NCBI GenBank assembly: GCA_947499775.1
Contig: CANMPY010000083.1
Coordinates: forward strand, 1-7,573
Length of the DNA stretch: 7,573 nucleotides
Source: Bacteroidota bacterium
GTDB lineage: Bacteria; Bacteroidota; Bacteroidia; NS11-12g; UBA9320
Direction of reading: 5' to 3'
Positions within the stretch are counted from its first letter, which is position 1. Each line of letters starts with the position of its first letter. Below the pieces are notes generated by a model that saw only the letters and a program-made list of their open reading frames with translations, did no database searches and was not told where the DNA came from. Shown piece by piece: positions 1 through 6,656 of the stretch. Made by a program: the position numbers and the translations under genes.

Positions 1-41
1 ACCTTAAGGTAAACTTTGGTATTAATAGATTAGTCCTATTT

Positions 42-941
42 TTATTTTCCGTCAAGAATAATAGGCGATTTATTGTCACCCATAATAATCATTTTGGCAT
101 TAGGCGACAAAGCCAATTCTTTATACGCTTTAATCATCTCATATTTAATTTGGTTGTCGCTTAAGCTAGTACTAATAATGCGTTGATAATCAGAAATCCC
201 TTGTGCTTCAACCCGTTTGCGCTCGGCTTCCTGTTTTTCTTTTTGCAATACAAATTGCATTTTTTGAGCATCTTGCTCCGCATTTATTTTAGATTCAATC
301 GTCAATTTTACAGATTGTGGCAAGGTGATGTTTCGAACTAATAATTGTTCTAAAAGCAGTCCTCTTTTTTTGAAATCGCTTTCAATGCTTTTAAAAATTT
401 TTATCTGAAACTCATCTCGTTTTTTTGAATATAACGACACCGCATCATAATAAACGGCATTGTCTCTGATTTTGGTTCTCGTAATTGGCCTAACAACTTT
501 ATTGGTGTAATCTGACCCTAAGTTTCTAATTATATTTGGCCCATCTGAAGGAATAATGCGGTACAAAACCGTTAAATCAATAATCAATTCAAGTCCATCA
601 GCACTCAATACCCGTATTGCATCATCTCCCGTTTGATCGCCTTCATCGTGGATGGCGCTCATGGTATAGTTTTGCGTTTTTACATCTAATTTTTGTAACT
701 CCATTAATGGATTGATGAAATGCAAGCCACTCTCAAGTATATTATTATCAACTTTTCCGAATAATACTTTTACACCTATTTCGCCTGGATTTACTTGTTT
801 AACGCTTGCCAACATAAACCCTAATGCAATTAATGCTATGCCAAAAAATTGAATGCCCCTTACAATTCGAATATTAGGAATTTGTTTTCCAAAAAAACGA
901 TAAACAACGAGGGTAATTATGCCAAAAAATATCAGTATCAT
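42..941 (-). CDS. SPFH/prohibitin-family membrane protein
   Basis: This 299-residue protein looks like a membrane-anchored prohibitin/HflK-HflC type protein. These proteins form oligomeric rings that organise membrane domains and often modulate membrane proteases; that role is family knowledge and is not shown here. Two hydrophobic segments lie at about residues 2-16 and 30-46. An SPFH domain follows from about 49 to 215, opening with VNPGEIGVKVLFGKV and the SGLHFINP motif (71-78) typical of prohibitins. Residues about 216-250 are rich in E, K, Q and A (INAEQDAQKMQF onward), as expected for the family's coiled coil. The C-terminus (281-296) is a short hydrophobic tail. The start is ATG at 941, after an A-rich leader without a Shine-Dalgarno sequence. 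It is divergent from dtd with 70 bases between the starts. No protease partner such as FtsH is adjacent. The family call is firm; the cellular role is inferred. Confidence 0.9.
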   Translation of the reverse strand: MILIFFGIITLVVYRFFGKQIPNIRIVRGIQFFGIALIALGFMLASVKQVNPGEIGVKVLFGKVDNNILESGLHFINPLMELQKLDVKTQNYTMSAIHDEGDQTGDDAIRVLSADGLELIIDLTVLYRIIPSDGPNIIRNLGSDYTNKVVRPITRTKIRDNAVYYDAVSLYSKKRDEFQIKIFKSIESDFKKRGLLLEQLLVRNITLPQSVKLTIESKINAEQDAQKMQFVLQKEKQEAERKRVEAQGISDYQRIISTSLSDNQIKYEMIKAYKELALSPNAKMIIMGDNKSPIILDGK

Positions 942-975
942 CTTTTTTATTTATTTATACTACAATATTAATTAG

Positions 976-1004
976 TTTGCTGTTTATAATATAAATTATT
1001 TTTG
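976..1004 (+). promoter_or_regulatory. Putative Bacteroidota-type promoter of dtd
   Basis: A perfect match to the Bacteroidota -7 consensus TAnnTTTG (TATTTTTG, 997-1004) sits 17 bases downstream of a TTTG at 976-979 that could be the -33 element. The -7 box ends only seven bases before the dtd ATG at 1012, so transcription would begin at or just before the start codon and give an almost leaderless mRNA. In AT-rich DNA such boxes occur by chance, so this is a pattern match without experimental support. Confidence 0.4.
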
Positions 1005-1011
1005 ACCTTTT

Positions 1012-1464
1012 ATGCGACTATTAATCCAACGTGTTGCCGGCGCTTCGGTAGAAATAAACAATAGAATAAGTGCCAATATCCATAATGGTTTGTGCGTTTT
1101 TATAGGAATTGAGGAATCGGATACACAAGATGATATTCAATACCTAGTGACCAAATTAATTAATTTGAGGATTTTTAACGATGAAAATGAACTTATGAAT
1201 TGTTCAGTATTGGATGTTGGAGGCAATATTTTAGTGGTAAGTCAATTTACACTTCATGCTCAAACCAAAAAAGGAAATAGACCTTCCTTTATTAAAGCGG
1301 CTAAACCAGAATTAGCGAAACCGCTTTATGAAAATTTCATTAATTACTTAACTCAATTGCTAGGCAAACCAATAGCATCGGGCGAATTTGGCGCCAATAT
1401 GAAAATAGCGCTTGTTAACGATGGCCCTGTTACCATTTGGATGGATTCTAAAAATAAAGAATAG
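1012..1464 (+). CDS. dtd: D-aminoacyl-tRNA deacylase (Dtd)
   Basis: Dtd hydrolyses D-amino acids (and glycine mischarged on tRNA-Ala) from tRNA in the cytoplasm, a proofreading step that keeps D-residues out of proteins. The 150 residues match the usual length of about 145-150. The start MRLLIQRVAGASVEI is the classic N-terminus, which fixes the ATG at 1012. Both diagnostic motifs are present: SQFTLHA at 77-83 with the active-site threonine at about 80, and NDGPVTIW at 136-143, whose Gly-Pro (138-139) is the cross-subunit chiral-selectivity motif of the homodimer. The domain is intact, with no frameshift. The gene stands alone on the plus strand, divergent from the SPFH gene and convergent with the four-helix membrane protein gene, whose stop codon lies 24 bases beyond the dtd TAG. 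There is no ribosome binding site before the start. Confidence 0.97.
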   Translation: MRLLIQRVAGASVEINNRISANIHNGLCVFIGIEESDTQDDIQYLVTKLINLRIFNDENELMNCSVLDVGGNILVVSQFTLHAQTKKGNRPSFIKAAKPELAKPLYENFINYLTQLLGKPIASGEFGANMKIALVNDGPVTIWMDSKNKE

Positions 1465-1488
1465 GGGTGAGCCTCTTTTACAAAAGGA

Positions 1489-1956
1489 TTATAATCCAGG
1501 AAAAATGGCACGGCTAATATTGCTCCATGGCCAAGGTATATTAGCAAACATTATTAGCAAACCAACCGTAAACCAAATGGCGGCCTTTTTGTGCTTCGCT
1601 AAATCATTTGCTTCTTTTTTTGTTGCTATTCGTCCATATTGAATTACAGCAACGGCAATGATCATTCCTAATAAATGTTCCATTCCCCAATATCTTATTT
1701 CAGGATCTTTCATTCCTTCAGCCATATTCGATAAAATAGAATATTGTCCTAAATAGATATAAAGGGTTAAGCCTATTGCCAATTGAAGATGGCAAAATAA
1801 AATAAACCACATGCCGGCCTTTTGGTCTTTTGTTTCCCAATTTCGTTTTTTGCTAAGCCCATTGTACGCTAGTAAAACGGCCCAAAAACCAGATAAAAGT
1901 AAAGCCCATCGCAAGATGTTGTGGAGATTGTGTAGGAGTATATTAAACGTTTCCAT
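1489..1956 (-). CDS. Four-helix histidine-bearing membrane protein, 'cytochrome B'-like
   Basis: This is a 155-residue integral membrane protein with four predicted hydrophobic helices at about 14-32, 48-70, 90-109 and 125-142. Histidines fall at or near the ends of or inside the helices: H9 and H12 (LLHNLHNILRW), H56 (FILFCHLQLAIGL), H94 (MEHLLGM) and H122 (AKHKKAAIW). This spacing would suit a four-helix bundle binding b-type haem. From memory, similar short Bacteroidota proteins are automatically annotated as 'cytochrome B'; the haem role is inferred and no biochemistry is known to me. The C-terminus has a proline/tryptophan turn (IPWPWSN). ATG at 1956 is the obvious start. It is the last gene of a minus-strand run of three, 86 bases downstream of the secreted orphan, and possibly has its own promoter. 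No oxidoreductase or cytochrome c partner is adjacent. Confidence 0.75.
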   Translation of the reverse strand: METFNILLHNLHNILRWALLLSGFWAVLLAYNGLSKKRNWETKDQKAGMWFILFCHLQLAIGLTLYIYLGQYSILSNMAEGMKDPEIRYWGMEHLLGMIIAVAVIQYGRIATKKEANDLAKHKKAAIWFTVGLLIMFANIPWPWSNISRAIFPGL

Positions 1957-1974
1957 AGTAGATGTTTATGGTTT

Positions 1975-1982
1975 CAAAAATA
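1975..1982 (-). promoter_or_regulatory. Possible -7 box (TAnnTTTG) upstream of the four-helix membrane protein gene
   Basis: On the minus strand TATTTTTG matches the Bacteroidota -7 consensus exactly and ends 18 bases before the ATG at 1956, leaving a leader of roughly a dozen bases. I find no clear TTG at the expected -33 spacing, so the support is only half a promoter. If real, the gene would be transcribed independently of the secreted-protein gene upstream of it. Confidence 0.25.
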
Positions 1983-2042
1983 AAGTAGAATTTGGAATTA
2001 CCTAATGTAATTTATTATTACACAAAATAGGTCTTCATATAA

Positions 2043-2912
2043 TTACTCTTTTCGGTATCGCTGAGGCGATTTCGAATCTTTAAATAAATATTCGTATCGC
2101 ACCCAAAACCCTTTTTGAAATTTTAAAAAATCATAAGTCCCATCGGGAAGGTAATATCCGAACATGCCTTTAAGCATTGGGTTGGCGGGAACCATATTTG
2201 CAAAAACAACAATATCCTCTTCTTTTTCGTAGCGTAGCAACATCACAGCCTTATCCGAAAATGTAAAAACCATCCGGCTCTGAATATCTCCACCATTATC
2301 AAAAACAGGCGCGCCAAACTTAGGTTGTCCATGTTCGTCGAACCACAACACGTCGATTATTTTTTTGTTCACCTTAGCATCTTCGCCGTCCCAACCCATA
2401 AGCAAGTAATGGGTTTTCTTTTTGTATTTAAAGGAGTGTATTTGGTAATACAGAGCGCCCATCCAATGTCTATTGTCAAGTATAGCATAGCTTTGATTTT
2501 TTACCGTTTGGCTGCTGTCGTAAAGTCCAAAAATTTGAAATGAGTCTTTTAAATTTAATTGCATGACTCCAAAATACAGAAATTTTGAGCTATCCAATGG
2601 AAGGTTCCAGGTAAAGATTCGAAATAAATTATCTTCAGAATTAACTATTGAAACCGTTTTAAGGCTTGCGAATGGGTAGTTAAATGAATTTTTTATTTTT
2701 AGAGCCTCTTTAAAATATTGTATAAAATAATAAGTGCTTGTAATGCGCGTAGTTTGGTCTTCGCCATTAATGATGTTATTGCTTAATCCCTCAAGTCTAT
2801 ATTCATAATTGCGAATTGAATCGAAGTTAGTAGTATCTTTTACCTTACTTGGATAAGCCGATGAAAGCGTTGTGAAAAACAGGAAGCTTATAAAGATCAA
2901 TAAATAACGCAT
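2043..2912 (-). CDS. Secreted protein of unknown function
   Basis: I do not recognise an enzymatic domain in this 289-residue protein. The N-terminus MRYLLIFISFLFFTTLSSA is a clear Sec signal peptide with probable cleavage after A19, and there is no lipobox cysteine, so the product should be periplasmic or exported. The mature part is rich in aromatic residues and likely mostly beta strand. Notable stretches are HYLLMGWDGEDAKVNKKIID (about 167-186), FGAPVF, MVFTFSDKAVMLLRYEKEED and the C-terminal GYYLPDGTYDFLKFQKGFW. From memory, a conserved Bacteroidota family of unknown function has this pattern of alternating acidic and aromatic blocks. The start is ATG at 2912. The gene lies 71 bases downstream of the thiolase on the same strand, so co-transcription is possible, but no functional link is apparent. 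Confidence 0.8.
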   Translation of the reverse strand: MRYLLIFISFLFFTTLSSAYPSKVKDTTNFDSIRNYEYRLEGLSNNIINGEDQTTRITSTYYFIQYFKEALKIKNSFNYPFASLKTVSIVNSEDNLFRIFTWNLPLDSSKFLYFGVMQLNLKDSFQIFGLYDSSQTVKNQSYAILDNRHWMGALYYQIHSFKYKKKTHYLLMGWDGEDAKVNKKIIDVLWFDEHGQPKFGAPVFDNGGDIQSRMVFTFSDKAVMLLRYEKEEDIVVFANMVPANPMLKGMFGYYLPDGTYDFLKFQKGFWVRYEYLFKDSKSPQRYRKE

Positions 2913-2983
2913 AGTATTCTAACGGTTTTTAGAGATAATTAGTGCCATCGCGTTGCTATGTTTTGTAAACAAGTATGATCGAC

Positions 2984-4162
2984 TTACAAATTTTCGATAA
3001 CCATGGCACTTGCTCCACCGCCACCATTGCATATTGCGGCAGCGCCATAGCGTCCTTTATTTTGTTTTAAAACGTGTAAAAGCGATACAATAATTCTCGC
3101 TCCTGAACATCCTAATGGATGGCCTAATGACACCGCACCTCCATTAACATTTACTTTATTAGCATCTAAGCCTAATATTTTGTTATTCGCTAATCCAACT
3201 ACTGAAAAGGCTTCGTTTAATTCAAAAAAATCAATATCAGAAACAGGTATTCCAGCCATATTTGCAGCCTTTGGTACTGCCAAAGATGGCGAAGTTGTGA
3301 ACCATTCAGGCGCTTGTTCGGCGTCAGCAAATCCACTTATTTTTGCCAAGGGCTTTAATCCCAATTCATCCATCTTCCTTTTACTCATTAAAATAACTGC
3401 CGCAGCTCCATCGTTCATGGTGCTTGCATTTGCAGCTGTAATAGTTCCATCTTTTTTAAAGACCGTATTTAGAGTGCTAATTTTATCAAATTTTACGTTT
3501 TTGTATTCTTCGTCCTGAGTAAATAGAATTGGGTCACCTTTTCGTTGAGGAATTTCTACTTCCACAATTTCCTCATTAAAGTTTCCAGCATCCCAAGCTT
3601 TAGCCGAACGTGTATAGGATTCAACAGCAAAATCATCCTGCATTTGCCGTGTAATCTCATATTTTGATGCACACAACTCGGCACAAGTCCCCATCATTTG
3701 TTGATCGTACACATTGGTTAATCCATCAAATTGCAATCCGTCTATTACATTAACATTTCCGTATTTATATCCACTTCGGCTACCCATTAAATAATGAGGT
3801 ACCATGCTCATATTTTCCATTCCTCCGGCAATTACCACATCGGCTTGTCCAAGCATAATGGCTTGTGCGCCAAATGCTATTGATTTCATTCCACTTGCGC
3901 ATACTTTATTTACAGTTGTACAATTAACACTTTCGGGCAATCCAGCAAAAATAGCGGCTTGCCGGGCTGGTGCCTGACCAACACCTGCTTGCAATACACA
4001 GCCCATAATAACCTCATTAACCTCGGATGGATTTAAGTTAATTTTTTTAATGGCCCCACTAATTGCGGCGGCACCAAGTTTTGATGCTGAAACTGAAGCT
4101 AAACTTCCCATAAAACTTCCGATGGGCGTACGCACTGCCGATACTATATAAACGTCATTCAT
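2984..4162 (-). CDS. Acetyl-CoA C-acetyltransferase (thiolase)
   Basis: This enzyme condenses two acetyl-CoA to acetoacetyl-CoA, or runs in reverse at the end of fatty-acid or ketone degradation, in the cytoplasm. The 392 residues are full length for the family. All catalytic elements are present at near-canonical numbering: nucleophile C88 in VNKVCASGMKS, N316 in the NEAF loop (LNEAFSVV), H348 in GGAVSLGHPLGCSGAR, and the second cysteine C378 in CNGGGGASA. The CASGMKS and NEAFSVVGLANNK sequences resemble mitochondrial ACAT1 and bacterial acetoacetyl-CoA thiolases (atoB/phaA type) more than the long-chain FadA enzymes, so short-chain specificity is favoured, though not proven. The start is ATG at 4162 (MNDVYIVSAVRTPIG). 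No 3-hydroxyacyl-CoA dehydrogenase, CoA transferase or HMG-CoA synthase gene is adjacent, so the pathway cannot be set from context. Confidence 0.95.
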   Translation of the reverse strand: MNDVYIVSAVRTPIGSFMGSLASVSASKLGAAAISGAIKKINLNPSEVNEVIMGCVLQAGVGQAPARQAAIFAGLPESVNCTTVNKVCASGMKSIAFGAQAIMLGQADVVIAGGMENMSMVPHYLMGSRSGYKYGNVNVIDGLQFDGLTNVYDQQMMGTCAELCASKYEITRQMQDDFAVESYTRSAKAWDAGNFNEEIVEVEIPQRKGDPILFTQDEEYKNVKFDKISTLNTVFKKDGTITAANASTMNDGAAAVILMSKRKMDELGLKPLAKISGFADAEQAPEWFTTSPSLAVPKAANMAGIPVSDIDFFELNEAFSVVGLANNKILGLDANKVNVNGGAVSLGHPLGCSGARIIVSLLHVLKQNKGRYGAAAICNGGGGASAMVIENL

Positions 4163-4426
4163 AGTGATTTTTAAATTTTGCGCGAAGTTATATCAATTCC
4201 TAAAACAAAATTCTCGATTTTTTATTTTAGTAAGGGTCGAACACCTTAATTTTTAATCGAATTACTAACATTGAGGCAAAGCGACTATCTCATTGGCTTA
4301 TTTTAATGCTTTCGCCATTATTTTGCCTTGTGTGGGTTACGATTTTTTTTTTTGAATAATAGTTTAGTAGATGGTGAATGCCTGAAAAATGACCATAATT
4401 AGGAGATAAATTTCCTGTAAAAAAAC
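4163..4426. other. AT-rich intergenic gap with a run of eleven T and a weak long-range inverted repeat
   Basis: No gene of credible length or composition lies here. The stretch separates the orphan at 4427-5158 from the thiolase, so it must carry the end of one minus-strand unit and the start of the next. It contains eleven consecutive T at 4343-4353. It also has AGGCAAA (4274-4280) facing TTTGCCT (4322-4328), with GCGA/TCGC nested inside (4281-4284 / 4312-4315). No classical hairpin followed by a U-run is seen on the minus strand, and I found no good TAnnTTTG box for the thiolase; TAACTTCG is a one-mismatch candidate. Confidence 0.4.
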
Positions 4427-5158
4427 TTATTTATCCCAGCTGTATATGGTTCCAATATTAAATAAAGTTGAAAATCCATTTGAATGTATCACCGCTTTTT
4501 TGTATGCAGTAGAAGATCCAATCACATAATCAATTTCTACTTTTGTAACCTCACTCATCCCACTAATTAATTCAAAATTAGCTGCTAATTTTAGGTTAGG
4601 GTTAAGTGTATAGTATAATTTAGACCCTGCGTTTATTAATATGGCCGATCCTGTTAGCCCAAATGTTTTAATTTTTAAATCAATCGATTCTGTTGAGGTT
4701 GCGGTTTTTACTTCTTTGTGCCGATCTAATATTACATCGTATGGGTTTTGTGCACCAATTAATACAGATATTCCAAAAGTATTTGTCCAAAATAATTTTG
4801 AATTTAGCGTTTTGGTTTTATGCTTTATATTTAGGGATAGTCGATTGCTTCGCATTACGCTTACGAGCTCGCGCGTAAAATAAAAGTCACCTTCTTTGAC
4901 AAATAGATTGAAGTTTATTTTGTAATTGTTTGTAGCAATACCAGCTTCCCAATCCCATTTTTTGTTTATTATTCGCCCATAGCTTAAAAATGCCATTGCG
5001 CCTAAGTCTATATTTAAGTCAAAAACAGGTTCGGGTTGCTTAATATTAAACTTATCGGACTTAAGCCCTACTCCAAATTCAATATATTGGTTTTGCGCTA
5101 CGAGTTGCCCATATCCAATGGGTATAAACATAAAAAGTAAGATTCGAATATTAATCAT
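4427..5158 (-). CDS. Exported protein of unknown function, possible outer-membrane beta-barrel
   Basis: From the ATG at 5158 the protein has 243 residues and begins MINIRILLFMFIPIGYG, a typical signal peptide with probable cleavage near VAQ-NQ. An upstream in-frame start at 5176 adds MIQLKL but lies deeper inside rnhB. I prefer 5158 because it gives a standard signal peptide and an eight-base overlap (ATGATTAA) with the rnhB stop, an arrangement that favours translational coupling. The body alternates hydrophobic and polar residues in strand-like blocks (YIEFGVGLKSDKF, MAFLSYGRIINKKWDWEAGI, LKLAANFELISG, FSTLFNIGTIYSW), as in Bacteroidota outer-membrane beta-barrel or PorT-like proteins. No family motif is recognisable. 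It is probably transcribed with rnhB, but a functional link is unlikely. Confidence 0.75.
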   Translation of the reverse strand: MINIRILLFMFIPIGYGQLVAQNQYIEFGVGLKSDKFNIKQPEPVFDLNIDLGAMAFLSYGRIINKKWDWEAGIATNNYKINFNLFVKEGDFYFTRELVSVMRSNRLSLNIKHKTKTLNSKLFWTNTFGISVLIGAQNPYDVILDRHKEVKTATSTESIDLKIKTFGLTGSAILINAGSKLYYTLNPNLKLAANFELISGMSEVTKVEIDYVIGSSTAYKKAVIHSNGFSTLFNIGTIYSWDK

Positions 5159-5765
5159 CAGCTTTAATTGAATCACTTGGTTTTGTTAGAGATTTGATAT
5201 GAAACGACTTTCGATGAAATTTGGTAAACCCATTTTCCATTATAGCCAACACATGCTCACGCGTGCCATAACCTTTATTTTGTTCCCAATTATACGATGG
5301 AAATTGGTTGTGAATACGCATCATCCATTCATCGCGATAAGTTTTGGCTAAAATAGAAGCGGCGGCTATTGATAAATATTTATTATCGCCTTTAACAATT
5401 GTTTTATAGGGTATGTTTTTTGTGGGCACAAAATAGTTGCCATCTATTATTAAATGGTGAGGTTTAATTTTTAGGCTTTTAATGGCCATATGCATTGCTT
5501 TTATGGATGCTTGTAAAATATTAATTCGATCAATTGTTTTTTCATCTATTTGATAAACAGAAAAATCAATGGAATGCTTTTCAATTTCAATTCTTAATTT
5601 TTCACGTTGAATTTTAGTCAGCGTTTTAGAATCGCGTAGGAGCGGGTGCTTAAAGTCGGAGGGTAGAATAACAGCAGCAGCAAATACAGGACCTGCTAAG
5701 CATCCTCGTCCTGCTTCATCCAATCCTGCTTCTAAACAATTTTTTTTAAAGTATGCGTCTAGCAA
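5151..5765 (-). CDS. rnhB: Ribonuclease HII
   Basis: RNase HII cleaves the RNA strand of RNA-DNA hybrids and starts removal of ribonucleotides misincorporated in DNA. The 204 residues are normal for the family. The signature GLDEAGRGCLAGPV (14-27) supplies D16 and E17, and IIDGNY (106-111) supplies D108. D127 in VKGDNKYLSIAAASILAKTY completes the four-acid metal site. DSKTLT (45-50) and the glycine-rich KGYGTREH (164-171) are further conserved blocks. The start codon is TTG at 5765-5763: an in-frame TAG lies two codons upstream, and no ATG follows until residue 91, well past the active-site signature. The stop codon overlaps the start of the exported orphan by eight bases. The gene is divergent from the methyltransferase with 60 bases between starts. 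Confidence 0.96.
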   Translation of the reverse strand: MLDAYFKKNCLEAGLDEAGRGCLAGPVFAAAVILPSDFKHPLLRDSKTLTKIQREKLRIEIEKHSIDFSVYQIDEKTIDRINILQASIKAMHMAIKSLKIKPHHLIIDGNYFVPTKNIPYKTIVKGDNKYLSIAAASILAKTYRDEWMMRIHNQFPSYNWEQNKGYGTREHVLAIMENGFTKFHRKSFHIKSLTKPSDSIKADD

Positions 5766-5771
5766 AGCCTA

Positions 5772-5787
5772 AAATTAATGTTAATTT
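5772..5787. promoter_or_regulatory. AT-only inverted repeat between divergent rnhB and methyltransferase starts
   Basis: AAATTAA and TTAATTT flank a two-base TG spacer, giving perfect seven-base arms in the 60-base divergent intergenic region. On the plus strand it overlaps TTAATTTG, which is one mismatch from the TAnnTTTG box and could serve the methyltransferase. It could be an operator for both genes, but simple AT palindromes are common in DNA of this composition. Confidence 0.2.
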
Positions 5788-5825
5788 GCAGCAAAGAAAC
5801 CAAATAAAATCAAGAGCAAAATTAA

Positions 5826-6557
5826 ATGTTTAATTACAGAGAAATATTTTACAATCGATACTTTACTAGCCAAGTTGGAAAAACAGATCCAAGTGCAACT
5901 ACAACTCTTTTCGAAGAGCAAAAATGGTTTTTTAGCCGTGAAATAATCCCATTATTGCCAAAGGACAAAACCATCTCAATATTGGATATTGGATGTGGAA
6001 TAGGTTCCTTATTGGCTGCTGCTAAAGAATCAGGATATACTGCAATTAAAGGTATTGATATTAGTCCTGAACAAGTAAAAATAGCGAATACTCTGGGGGT
6101 AAAAGAGGTGTTTTTAGGTAACCTTAACGATTTTATTAAGGAAGGAAACGAAAGGTTTGATGTGATAACGGGGATGGACATTATCGAACATTTTTCGAAA
6201 GACGAATTAACCGAATTGGTGCTTAGTCTTAAGGGTATACTTAATAAAGATGGAATGTTGATTTTCAGAACACCAAATATGGATTCGCCTTTATCTACTG
6301 TATTTTCATATGGCGATTTCACACACGAATGTTTACTAAACAAAAGCTCGGCTATGCAATTGATGAATTCGTGTGGATATCAGCAAACTCAAGTTTTGCC
6401 AAGCATGCTTAAGCTGAACAATCCAGTAAAAGAAATGATACGAAAATGGCTTTGGCTTGGAACCGTTTTGAACCTAAAAATTCAACTTTTTTCTTCGGCT
6501 CGCACTTGGCATCAAGTTGTATTTACACCAAATATACTTATTATAGGAAGAGCTTAA
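5826..6557 (+). CDS. Class I SAM-dependent methyltransferase
   Basis: This 243-residue cytoplasmic enzyme would transfer a methyl group from S-adenosylmethionine to an unknown acceptor. The Rossmann fold is clear: motif I LDIGCGIGSLLAAAK (53-67) binds SAM, the acidic end of strand two is D78 in KGIDISPEQVK, and FDVITGMDIIEHF (111-123) and FRTPN (147-151) are the later motifs. The GDFTHECLL segment (163-171) resembles Methyltransf_23-type enzymes often found in polysaccharide or lipid-modification loci; the substrate here is inferred at best. The C-terminal part (about 200-243) ends HQVVFTPNILIIGRA. The start is ATG at 5826, following TTAA in an A-rich leader. A frameshifted piece of a second, closely similar C-terminus lies about 350 bases downstream, so this gene once had a tandem or nearby paralogue. 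Confidence 0.9.
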   Translation: MFNYREIFYNRYFTSQVGKTDPSATTTLFEEQKWFFSREIIPLLPKDKTISILDIGCGIGSLLAAAKESGYTAIKGIDISPEQVKIANTLGVKEVFLGNLNDFIKEGNERFDVITGMDIIEHFSKDELTELVLSLKGILNKDGMLIFRTPNMDSPLSTVFSYGDFTHECLLNKSSAMQLMNSCGYQQTQVLPSMLKLNNPVKEMIRKWLWLGTVLNLKIQLFSSARTWHQVVFTPNILIIGRA

Positions 6558-6656
6558 ATTAGCTCACAAACCTTACTTCTTCTATTCGAGCGTCTTCACA
6601 TCGATAAATTTTTCCTGGAAATTTATTTCTTCCCTCCCGAGTCTCCCCACAATGAA
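6558..6656. other. Non-coding stretch after the methyltransferase
   Basis: No gene, promoter or clear terminator is visible. The distal part (6629-6650) becomes rich in C and G, and CTTCCC at 6629 repeats the first six bases of the left arm of the adjacent inverted-repeat element, so the repeat may really extend further left. No similarity to the methyltransferase N-terminal or middle coding sequence could be seen here. Confidence 0.35.

Noticed and set aside
1472..1487. Possible terminator hairpin after dtd (CTTTT-AC-AAAAG)
   Set aside because: The five-pair AT-rich stem has a two-base loop and no following T-run, so it is too weak to call a terminator.
1353..1642. Small open frames on both strands across the dtd 3' end and the adjacent membrane protein gene
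   Set aside because: They overlap two well-supported genes in other frames and have no recognisable features of their own.
2006..2022. TGTAAT/ATTACA inverted repeat between two minus-strand genes
   Set aside because: Six-base, nearly all-AT arms with no U-run are expected by chance in DNA of this composition.
3180..3518. 112-codon open frame on the plus strand
   Set aside because: It is antisense to the catalytic C-terminal half of the thiolase and is explained by that gene's codon pattern.
4693..4883. Short plus-strand open frames opposite the exported orphan
   Set aside because: They are antisense to a longer frame with a signal peptide, and have no start context or recognisable domain.
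5849..6343. 164-codon open frame on the minus strand
   Set aside because: It lies wholly opposite the methyltransferase, which has clear SAM-binding motifs. The opposite-strand product shows no domain and is low in complexity.
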